DNA from: Prevotella sp. UBA6994
Lineage (GTDB): Bacteria > Bacteroidota > Bacteroidia > Bacteroidales > Bacteroidaceae
NCBI GenBank assembly: GCA_002449845.1
Contig: DJXW01000010.1
Location: forward strand, 27,043 to 47,300
Direction of reading: 5' to 3'
DNA: 20,258 bases
Under the pieces are notes generated by a model. The model had not been told where the DNA came from. It saw only the letters and a program-made list of their open reading frames with translations, and did not search any database. Below, one piece after another: positions 15,068 through 20,258 of this stretch. Both the position numbers and the translations under genes were made by a program. Within the stretch, counting starts at the first letter, position 1. Each line of letters starts with the position of its first letter.

Positions 15068-15885
15068 GCGGACCCATAGGCATTTTTGATTCTGGTTATG
15101 GAGGATTGACCATTCTGCATGGCATTCGCCAGTTGCTCCCTCAGTATGATTACGTTTACTTAGGCGACAATGCACGTGCGCCATACGGTCCACGCTCGTT
15201 CGACGTGGTTTATCAGTTTACCCGTCAGGCTGTGCAGCATCTCTTCGACCGTGGTTGTCATCTTGTCATCTTGGGATGCAATACTGCTTCTGCCAAGGCA
15301 TTACGTACCATTCAGCAAAACGACTTGCCTCAAATAGATCCCGAACGTCGTGTGTTGGGTATTATCCGTCCCACGGCAGAGGTGATAGGCAAGCTCACGA
15401 CAAGCCGACACGTTGGCGTTCTTGCCACCGAAGGCACCATCAAGAGCGAAAGCTATAATTTGGAAATCAAGAAACTCTATCCCGACATCAGCGTGGTGGG
15501 CGTAGCCTGTCCGTTCTGGGTTCCGTTGGTAGAGTATAATGAGGCTGACTCTCCAGGTGCTGATTATTTCGTGAAGAAACGCATAGATGAGATTATGCGC
15601 AAAGACCCTCTCATCGATGCCCTTATCTTGGGATGTACGCATTATCCCATTCTCATGCCTAAGATTTTGAAGTATTTGCCTGCTGGCGTTCGCGTGGTTC
15701 CGCAAGGCGAATATGTGGCAGAGAGTCTTTATCAATATCTCCTGCGCCACCCACAGATGGAACAGAAATGTTCTCGTGGGGCTACGGTGAGATATTACAC
15801 CACCGAAAATCCAGTGAAGTTCAAGGAGTCTGCACAGATGTTCTTACATGAGTCTATCGACGTAGAGAACATCAGCTTGCCTTAA
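15064..15885 (+). CDS. murI: Glutamate racemase
   Basis: Interconverts L- and D-glutamate, supplying D-Glu for the peptidoglycan stem peptide; cytoplasmic and cofactor-independent. The 273-residue protein carries the full motif set: GIFDSGYGGLT (6-16, catalytic Asp9 and Ser10), YLGDNARAPYG (32-42), GCNTAS (71-76, Cys72) and LGCTHYP (189-195, Cys191 and His193). The two cysteines are the opposing acid/base pair. The start overlaps the preceding gene in ATGA. The stop TAA shares the palindrome TTAA with the stop of the convergent permease gene, so no spacer or terminator separates the two operons. Confidence 0.95.
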   Translation: MSGPIGIFDSGYGGLTILHGIRQLLPQYDYVYLGDNARAPYGPRSFDVVYQFTRQAVQHLFDRGCHLVILGCNTASAKALRTIQQNDLPQIDPERRVLGIIRPTAEVIGKLTTSRHVGVLATEGTIKSESYNLEIKKLYPDISVVGVACPFWVPLVEYNEADSPGADYFVKKRIDEIMRKDPLIDALILGCTHYPILMPKILKYLPAGVRVVPQGEYVAESLYQYLLRHPQMEQKCSRGATVRYYTTENPVKFKESAQMFLHESIDVENISLP

Positions 15886-17108
15886 CGTTGTTTTTCTCTG
15901 AGGTATCTCACGGGATACCATACGGCTATCCATCCCACTGCCAGCACCGTGACAAACGTGAGGATAACGTCTGTGTAGTGTACACTCACAGGGTAGGCGT
16001 TCACCACAAACGAACCACTGCTTTCTCCCAATGCCACCAACCCGAATGTTTGTTGCAACCAGCAGAGCAACAATCCCAATACGATTCCCACGATGGCACC
16101 GATGGCACCTATCATCCTTCCCTCAAAGAGGAATATCTTGGTGATTTGTTTCTCGCTTGCACCTAAGTTGCGCAATGTCACCACGTCGTCTTTCTTGTCG
16201 ATGATGAGCATGGAAAGCGAACCGATGATGTTGAAACTGGCTATCATGAGTATAAACGTGAGGAAGATATAGGCTATCAGCTTTTCTATCTTCATGATCT
16301 TGAATGTGTCGGCTTGCTGTTCGTATCGGTCCATCACTTGGTATTTATCCCCGGCTATTTTCTGTATCTCTCTCTTGGTTGCCGAAAAGTTGCAACCTTC
16401 CTTCAGTCTCAGTTCCAATGATGTCAACATCCCTTGTTGCCCGAACAGTGTCCGTGCAAAAGCGATGGGAACGATGATGTAATCTCTGTCATACTTGCTT
16501 TGGTGTACGGAGAATACCACGCCAGGCGACATCAACGAATCCACCACGAAGCCCGATGTGGGGTCGGTGAGGTCTAACTGTCCTTCTCGCATGGGGGCAT
16601 AGATCCGTAGGAAATCCCTGAAATATGCTCCTGTGCCTAATGTCTGTGCCAACCTAATGCCTAAGATGCCATATTGCAGGTTGCCGGCATGTAATTCGTA
16701 CTCACCGTCGCCATATAGTATTTCCGTGATGTGCGTTAGCTCGTCAAAATTGTCTTCCACCCCCTTGATTTTAACCATCGCCTGTTTGTCTTGATATACG
16801 GCAAGGGCTTGGTCTTCCACACATTCCGTAGCAACGTCTATCTGTGGCAGTTGCTTGATTTGCGTGAGAATGGGGTCATCGGTAGGTGCGTCTTTCCCCA
16901 TCGTGGGTACGATTTGCAGCTGGGGGTCAAACGTAGTGAAGAATGAAGCCACCAGGTCATGAAAGCCGTTGAATACGCTCAGCACCACGATGAGTGCCAT
17001 CGTAGCCACGGCAATGCCACCCATCGACACGGCAGAAATCACGTTGATGGCATTCGTTCCCTTCTTCGAGAATAAGTACCTCTTGGCAATGTAATAGGGA
17101 AAGTTCAT
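15882..17108 (-). CDS. ABC transporter permease of the LolC/LolE (FtsX) type
   Basis: This 408-residue inner-membrane protein has the LolC/E topology. There is one N-terminal membrane segment (about 22-48, ISAVSMGGIAVATMALIVVL), a large periplasmic MacB-type domain (about 50-275), then three C-terminal segments near 277-303, 330-358 and 375-398, with the FtsX signature TLRNLGASEKQI just after the second. The N-terminal FPYYIAKRYLFSKK is typical. LolCDE extracts lipoproteins for delivery to the outer membrane, but the ATPase LolD is not in this window and single LolC/E-like permeases are common in this phylum. It follows rbfA by 7 bp and is probably co-transcribed with it. Its 3' end overlaps that of murI. 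Confidence 0.9.
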   Translation of the reverse strand: MNFPYYIAKRYLFSKKGTNAINVISAVSMGGIAVATMALIVVLSVFNGFHDLVASFFTTFDPQLQIVPTMGKDAPTDDPILTQIKQLPQIDVATECVEDQALAVYQDKQAMVKIKGVEDNFDELTHITEILYGDGEYELHAGNLQYGILGIRLAQTLGTGAYFRDFLRIYAPMREGQLDLTDPTSGFVVDSLMSPGVVFSVHQSKYDRDYIIVPIAFARTLFGQQGMLTSLELRLKEGCNFSATKREIQKIAGDKYQVMDRYEQQADTFKIMKIEKLIAYIFLTFILMIASFNIIGSLSMLIIDKKDDVVTLRNLGASEKQITKIFLFEGRMIGAIGAIVGIVLGLLLCWLQQTFGLVALGESSGSFVVNAYPVSVHYTDVILTFVTVLAVGWIAVWYPVRYLREKQR

Positions 17109-17115
17109 CTAAGTC

Positions 17116-17451
17116 CTATTTTTTCAGCAGCTCATCGATGTGTTCGATGTAATCCAGGCTGTCGTCGATGAAGAATCGCAGTTCGGGGATGATGCGTACT
17201 TGGTTGCGAATGCGCGTGCCCAGTTCGTAACGGATAGTCTTGACGTTATCGTTGATGTTCTTGATGATTTCCTCACCCTTTTCAGAGGGGAATATGCTCA
17301 AGTATGCGGTGCATACGCTGAGGTCTGGACTCACCTTTGCCCTCGTTACGCTTACCATCGTACCGTGCATCATACGTGTCTGGCTTTGGAATATCAAGCT
17401 GAGTTCCTTTTGCAGCAGTCGTGCCACTTTGTTTTGTCTTGTCTCTTGCAT
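17116..17451 (-). CDS. rbfA: 30S ribosome-binding factor A
   Basis: A small KH-fold protein that helps 16S rRNA 5'-end processing and late 30S maturation, especially in the cold. The 111-residue product begins ETRQNKVARLLQKELSLIF, the typical RbfA N-terminus. It continues VSVTRAKVSPDLSVCTAYLSIF (33-54) and ends with RIIPELRFFIDDSLDYIEHIDELL (85-108), which contains the conserved PELRF(F)xDxS core. The length is normal. A -7 element at 17478-17485 precedes it, and the permease gene follows after 7 bp, a pairing I recall from Bacteroidales genomes. Confidence 0.93.
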   Translation of the reverse strand: MQETRQNKVARLLQKELSLIFQSQTRMMHGTMVSVTRAKVSPDLSVCTAYLSIFPSEKGEEIIKNINDNVKTIRYELGTRIRNQVRIIPELRFFIDDSLDYIEHIDELLKK

Positions 17452-17474
17452 TTTCTGTCTTTTTCCTTTTCAAG

Positions 17475-17508
17475 ATGCAAAGATAGCTAAAAATATTCAT
17501 CTTTGCAT
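17475..17508 (-). promoter_or_regulatory. rbfA -7 element inside a perfect 10-bp inverted repeat
   Basis: The minus strand reads TATCTTTG at 17478-17485, an exact TAnnTTTG, 26 bp before the rbfA start. ATGCAAAGAT (17475-17484) is exactly complementary to ATCTTTGCAT (17499-17508), so the -7 box is duplicated in mirror orientation 14 bp away. No good -33 box was found. The palindrome could be an operator or the source of near-symmetric divergent initiation. Confidence 0.5.
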
Positions 17509-17674
17509 GATGAGTTGCCATTTTTGTTTCTTTTACCATCTTTTCTGTGGTTTGGACAGATAAGAAATGCCTCATTGTGAATGGCAAATAATATATTACT
17601 ACCTATATTCCGCAACATTTTAATGATCTTCATATTTTCGTTTCACTATCGGATAATAGAAGATAAAGATTATT

Positions 17675-17756
17675 CTAAGGATTCAAGGATTTAAGGATTT
17701 TACCTTCGCTGTAGGCACCGATATTCTATAAATCCTTTAATCCCTTAATCCTTAGA
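17675..17756. repeat. Octamer hairpin (AAGGATT units)
   Basis: AAGGATT recurs every 8 bp at 17677, 17685 and 17693. AATCC units recur every 8 bp at 17731, 17739 and 17747. The two 26-27-bp arms (17675-17700 and 17730-17756) are inverted with few mismatches around a 29-bp loop. There are no T-runs suited to a terminator. It is the same design as the hairpins at 14298-14434 and 5785-5931 but with different sequence. Confidence 0.8.
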
Positions 17757-17804
17757 CTACAATTCCTTTTTTGAAATACTTATGTTTTTTTTTTCGTATA
17801 ATGG

Positions 17805-17875
17805 CCATGTACGAATGGTACATGGGCAAAATACGAATGGTACATGGGTAATGTACGAATGGTACATGATGATTA
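17805..17875. repeat. Three tandem 22-bp palindromic repeats
   Basis: TACGAATGGTACATG starts at 17810, 17832 and 17854, an exact 22-bp period. The first copy sits in a perfect palindrome, CCATGTAC-gaatg-GTACATGG (17805-17825), and the third in ATGTAC-gaatg-GTACAT. The array lies between the terminator of peptide gene B and the rbfA operon. The 458-bp stretch 17452-17909 contains this array, the octamer hairpin and the rbfA promoter, and no gene I can support. Confidence 0.85.
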
Positions 17876-17915
17876 TACCAAATGAAAATAGGGCTCAGTC
17901 GATTTACCTTCAAAC

Positions 17916-17947
17916 AAAAAGGGGGCGCATCTTCATGACGCGCCCCC
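17916..17947 (-). terminator. GC-rich intrinsic terminator of peptide gene B
   Basis: On the minus strand GGGGGCGC-type arms (17940-17947 and 17921-17928) form an 8-bp all-GC stem followed by five T (17916-17920). It follows the peptide stop by about 32 bp. Confidence 0.9.
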
Positions 17948-17979
17948 CAGTTATTCGGGATAATACAAAACTTCTGTTA

Positions 17980-18177
17980 TCAAAATTCCCAGTAGCACAT
18001 CTTGGAGAAGGCACCAGAAGCATCGGCAGCTTCGCCATTTCCAGAGATGCCGCCACCTTTGCCCAAGTTTGTCGAACTGTATCTCGGACCAGTTTGTGTG
18101 CTTGCCGTGAGGATAAAGCCATCCACTTTCACGTTCACCCTCGACGTACGGGGGCATATATACTTACTCTTTTCCAT
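17980..18177 (-). CDS. 65-residue peptide gene, copy B
   Basis: It encodes MEKSKYICPRTSRVNVKV at the N-terminus, a short hydrophobic stretch FILTAS (21-26), a Gly/Ser/Ala-rich middle (GKGGGISGNGEAADASGAF, 39-57) and an aromatic end with MCYWEF (60-65). Cys8 and Cys61 are the only cysteines. The N-terminal K.YI.P pattern resembles short peptides I recall from Bacteroidales genomes, often of unknown function; I cannot name a family. There is no classical signal peptide. The strand is chosen because a strong terminator follows on this strand and the ATG lies 13 bp after the stop of the BspA-like gene, so it can be co-transcribed with it. It is nearly identical to the copy at 19785-19982, which ends MCYWNL. 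A secreted, cross-linked or modified peptide is possible but unproven. Confidence 0.7.
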   Translation of the reverse strand: MEKSKYICPRTSRVNVKVDGFILTASTQTGPRYSSTNLGKGGGISGNGEAADASGAFSKMCYWEF

Positions 18178-18190
18178 AATTTATTGATTT

Positions 18191-19552
18191 TTACTTGATG
18201 ATTACTTTCTTTCCGTTCATGATATAGAGGCCCTTTGCGGGGCGGGTTACCATTCTTCCCTGCAAGTCAAACACTTGCTCGTTTTGCAGGTTCTCGTTGA
18301 GAATGGTCTTGACACCTGTCAGAGAATTGTCCATCATAACCATTGCCTTGGCACCTTGGGCTGCACCCTTCACCTCGAAGTAAGCGCGGAAACCCTTCAT
18401 GGCGCCAGATGTGGTGCTTGGGTAGTACAACGTATTGTTGGCACCAAGGAACAGGATGTTCTCGTTTCCGTTGTCCAACGTCGTTACGTCAAACACGGGA
18501 ATGAAGTCGGCAAGGCTTGTCGTAACGGGTTGAGTTCCCTCCTTCACCGTCACGGCGTTAAACGTGATGGGGCTCTCCACGGCATCCGACACATAGATAA
18601 GATAGGGAACGCCAGCCGTAATGGCATCGGCAGGAGCGAAGTCGAAATACAATGTTTCATTCTCCATGTGCGTACCGCTTAACTCAGCCAACTCCACATC
18701 TTCACCGAATTTCTCCTTCAACAAAACATTGTCCACATCAAACGGCAGGCACAATGTGTTGTAAGAACCAGGCACGATGGCGCGGGCCAATGTCACTTTG
18801 CAGGGTTTGCCGTTGTATTCGCTGATAGTGGCACTGTTGTCATCGAAATTCTCGTTAAGGGCAATGTTAAAGAGCTGCGTAAGATAGCCAGGATTGCTCT
18901 CACCGCCATCGATGTGGGCATAGGTCTTGTCTATAGTCGACACGTCCCTTGTCCATGCCGTTCCCTGTCCTCCAACGAGGCTAAAGCAGTCGTCAAACAT
19001 GAGTCTACTCTCTGTCACATTTTCTACCGTCCAGCCGTCGCTTACGTAAATGGTCTCCAATGCTCGGCAGCCATTAAACATAGCTATCATCTGCGTTACC
19101 TTGGCTGTATTGAAGTTCGACAGGTCAAGGGATGTCAATTTATTGCATCCATGAAACATATCATTCATGCTTGTCACTTCGGAAGTATTCAGGTACTCTA
19201 AACCCTCAATGGTCGTCAAATAGCTAAATCCACCAAACCAAGCACAGCATGAGGTAGGTCGTACACTGGCGAAAGATTTATCGAAGACCACTCTTGTACA
19301 AACCTCCCATAAGTCCATAGTAAAAGCGGGGTCATCGTAGGTGGGAGAAGCTGTCACATCCTCTCCACTATATACGTTGGTAACGGTCTGTCCGTCGTAG
19401 GTGTCGCCCGCCTCATACAGCGTTTCGGAATTAATGAAATAAAGCGTGGTGTTGCTTTCGCACCAAATCACCTGTGGCGTTTCTGCCGCCCATGCACCTT
19501 GTGTTATTGCAAACAAGGATGCGAGAATGAAAAGTAAATATTTCTTTTTCAT
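18191..19552 (-). CDS. BspA-like (DUF285) surface protein with C-terminal sorting-type tail
   Basis: This 453-residue exported protein has signal peptide MKKKYLLFILASLFAITQGA, ending WAAE. Residues about 80-200 carry DUF285/BspA-type leucine-rich units with the MF-GC pattern: MNDMFHGCNKLTSLDLSNFN (129-148), MIAMFNGCRALETIYVSDGW (155-174) and LMFDDCFSLVG. Residues 230-410 form a beta-rich domain (VPGSYNTLCLPFDV, AGVPYLIYVSD). The last 27 residues (VFDLQGRMV...KGLYIMNGKKVIIK, 427-453) are the tail seen on many Prevotella secreted proteins and resemble type IX secretion C-terminal domains. BspA relatives bind host matrix or other bacteria. The frame is open to 19609, but the signal peptide fixes the start at 19552. 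Direct repeats carrying peptide genes flank it on both sides. Confidence 0.85.
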   Translation of the reverse strand: MKKKYLLFILASLFAITQGAWAAETPQVIWCESNTTLYFINSETLYEAGDTYDGQTVTNVYSGEDVTASPTYDDPAFTMDLWEVCTRVVFDKSFASVRPTSCCAWFGGFSYLTTIEGLEYLNTSEVTSMNDMFHGCNKLTSLDLSNFNTAKVTQMIAMFNGCRALETIYVSDGWTVENVTESRLMFDDCFSLVGGQGTAWTRDVSTIDKTYAHIDGGESNPGYLTQLFNIALNENFDDNSATISEYNGKPCKVTLARAIVPGSYNTLCLPFDVDNVLLKEKFGEDVELAELSGTHMENETLYFDFAPADAITAGVPYLIYVSDAVESPITFNAVTVKEGTQPVTTSLADFIPVFDVTTLDNGNENILFLGANNTLYYPSTTSGAMKGFRAYFEVKGAAQGAKAMVMMDNSLTGVKTILNENLQNEQVFDLQGRMVTRPAKGLYIMNGKKVIIK

Positions 19553-19606
19553 AAAAATACTTTTAAATGTGTTAGTAATAAATTTGATAAAAGATAATTC
19601 GTCATG

Positions 19607-19645
19607 CAAAAATATAAAAATACTTCCAATTGTAAACCAATTGTA
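19607..19645 (-). promoter_or_regulatory. Candidate promoter of the BspA-like gene with duplicated CCAATTGTA sites
   Basis: The minus strand reads TATTTTTG at 19607-19614, an exact TAnnTTTG, 55 bp before the start codon. CCAATTGTA occurs twice, at 19626-19634 and 19637-19645, an 11-bp (one-turn) period, each copy containing the palindrome CAATTG. A TTG on the minus strand at 19638-19640 is 23 bp from the -7 box, slightly long. The paired sites could bind a regulator. Confidence 0.45.
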
Positions 19646-19720
19646 TAAAAAAAATAACTGTTTTTTAATTTTTTAATGAAGAAAGGATATGTAAACTGAT
19701 TTTATACATTCAAACACCAT

Positions 19721-19752
19721 AAAAAGGGGGCGCATCTTCTTGATGCGCCCCC
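19721..19752 (-). terminator. GC-rich intrinsic terminator of peptide gene A
   Basis: The arms 19726-19736 (GGGGGCGCATC) and 19742-19752 (GATGCGCCCCC) pair perfectly over 11 bp around a 5-base loop, followed on the minus strand by five T (19721-19725). It separates the peptide gene from the BspA-like gene, which therefore needs its own promoter. Confidence 0.92.
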
Positions 19753-19784
19753 CAATTATTCGGGATAATACAAAACTTCTTTTA

Positions 19785-19982
19785 TCAAAGATTCCAGTAG
19801 CACATCTTGGAGAAGGCACCAGAAGCATCGGCAGCTTCGCCATTTCCAGAGATACCGCCACCTTTGCCCAAGTTTGTCGAACTGTATCTCGGACCAGTTT
19901 GTGTGCTTGCCGTGAGGATAAAGCCATCCACTTTCACGTTCACCCTCGACGTACGGGGGCATATATACTTACTCTTTTCCAT
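19785..19982 (-). CDS. 65-residue peptide gene, copy A
   Basis: Identical to copy B (17980-18177) for residues 1-63 and ending NL instead of EF. The features are the same: K.YI.P N-terminus, Gly/Ser-rich middle, Cys8 and Cys61, and a Trp/Tyr-rich end. The frame is open further upstream to 20084, but homology with copy B stops at the ATG at 19982 and the upstream residues are translated heptamer repeat, so 19982 is the start. No TAnnTTTG box was found on the minus strand in 19983-20258, so its promoter may lie outside the window or be non-standard. Its terminator lies 32 bp past the stop. Confidence 0.7.
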   Translation of the reverse strand: MEKSKYICPRTSRVNVKVDGFILTASTQTGPRYSSTNLGKGGGISGNGEAADASGAFSKMCYWNL

Positions 19983-19997
19983 AATTTGTTTTTTTTT

Positions 19998-20103
19998 GAG
20001 GAGTGAGAGGTGAGGGGTGAGGGGTGAGAGATATGTTTTGGAGATTGAGAAGCAAACAGCCGGAGCTATTCTTTCACTACTCACCTCTCACCCCTCTTTC
20101 TCT
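19998..20103. repeat. Heptamer hairpin with dispersed core (copy 3, inverted)
   Basis: GTGAGAG/GTGAGGG heptamers (20003-20030) are followed by ATATGTTTTGGAGATTGAGAAG (20031-20052), split here as the core seen inverted at 30-54. The complementary CTCACCTCTCACCCCTC lies at 20080-20096, so the segment can fold into a hairpin. A further ACTCAAC/ATTTATTC-type block at about 20136-20175 resembles the spacer at 14345-14434. Confidence 0.75.
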
Positions 20104-20192
20104 TGTTCAATCTTACAGCAGCCACGGCTATTCATTACTAAACGCTCAACACTCAACATTTATTCACTCAGCACATACGGACTCAACAAATC

Positions 20193-20244
20193 AGACTGCA
20201 ACGCAGTCTCCGCTCGGTAACCGTAGTGTCCGAAGGACCTGCGG
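20193..20244. repeat. Cluster of small palindromes (REP-like)
   Basis: AGACTGC-aac-GCAGTCT (20193-20209) is followed by an outer CCGC/GCGG stem (20210-20213 and 20241-20244) enclosing two small hairpins, CGGT-a-ACCG (20215-20223) and GTCC-gaa-GGAC (20228-20238). The unit looks like a REP-type element or the edge of a repeat cut by the window end. No gene is seen in 19983-20258. Confidence 0.5.
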
Positions 20245-20258
20245 ATAGTGGGCAATGA

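Larger units (their letters stand above)
17909..18182 (-). repeat. Peptide-gene cassette, direct repeat copy B
   Basis: The segment from TTCAAACA at 17909 through the peptide gene to CATAATTT at about 18182 matches 19709-19986. Only a handful of substitutions are seen, plus a few extra bases in the other copy near the terminator tract. Between residues 1 and 63 of the peptide the copies differ at one synonymous site. Both copies face the same way and flank the BspA-like gene. Confidence 0.9.
19709..19986 (-). repeat. Peptide-gene cassette, direct repeat copy A
   Basis: This is the partner of 17909-18182 in the same orientation. It includes the peptide gene and its terminator and stops at CATAATTT just before the peptide start codon. 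Upstream sequence is unrelated to that of copy B, so the duplicated unit is the gene plus terminator without a promoter. Confidence 0.9.

Noticed and set aside
17782..18198. 138-codon plus-strand frame, and the similar plus-strand frame at 19740-20006
   Set aside because: They run antisense through the peptide cassette. The terminators, the repeat boundary at the ATG and the neighbouring gene all point to the minus strand.
1..20258. CRISPR array among the short repeats
   Set aside because: The repeats are contiguous 7-8 bp or 21-22 bp units without unique spacers of 30-40 bp, and no cas gene is present.

Overview
The window reads as a chromosomal segment of a member of the Bacteroidales, most likely Prevotellaceae (Prevotella/Segatella type). 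The clues are several TAnnTTTG-type -7 promoter elements, the DUF6242 - DUF6089 - uppS - bamA - ompH - ompH - murI gene order, two BspA-like leucine-rich-repeat proteins (one with a dockerin-like end, one with a Prevotella-style C-terminal sorting tail), and very A/T-rich spacers. No phage, transposase, CRISPR, tRNA or rRNA is visible. The genus assignment is inference.

Layout. (1) 1-502: non-coding, with a tandem array of about 21-bp palindromes between two terminator-like hairpins and a heptamer-repeat block. (2) 503-5734, minus strand: a four-gene cell-envelope cluster, read from right to left as a DUF4369/thioredoxin-fold lipoprotein without its CXXC motif, a small exported protein with a calcium-loop-like motif, a YARHG + DUF3160 exported protein, and a CapA-type metallophosphoesterase-like protein whose start codon lies in a heptamer array. 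(3) 6019-6825, minus: an exported LRR_5 protein with two dockerin-like repeats. (4) About 7160-7407, plus: a promoter, a structured RNA and a strong terminator, which together look like a free-standing small RNA gene. (5) 7537-15885, plus: the outer-membrane biogenesis cluster, with DUF6242 lipoprotein, DUF6089 barrel, UppS, BamA, three OmpH/Skp-type periplasmic chaperones and MurI. UppS and MurI feed peptidoglycan precursor synthesis (undecaprenyl carrier, D-glutamate). BamA and the Skp-like proteins insert and escort outer-membrane proteins. (6) 15882-17451, minus: a LolC/E-type permease and RbfA, ending tail to tail with murI at a shared TTAA. (7) 17452-20258: accessory-looking DNA with a long octamer hairpin, three 22-bp palindromic repeats, and a BspA-like surface-protein gene flanked by two almost identical copies of a 65-residue peptide gene. 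Each copy ends in its own GC-rich terminator.

The best candidates for something undescribed are the duplicated peptide/terminator cassettes around the BspA-like gene, the structured RNA at about 7197-7407, and the two unrelated arrays of palindromes spaced two helical turns apart. The spacers also carry hairpins built from 7- or 8-bp repeat units, and a dispersed 25-bp core occurs at three places. All functions come from reading motifs by eye. No database search or folding program was run.
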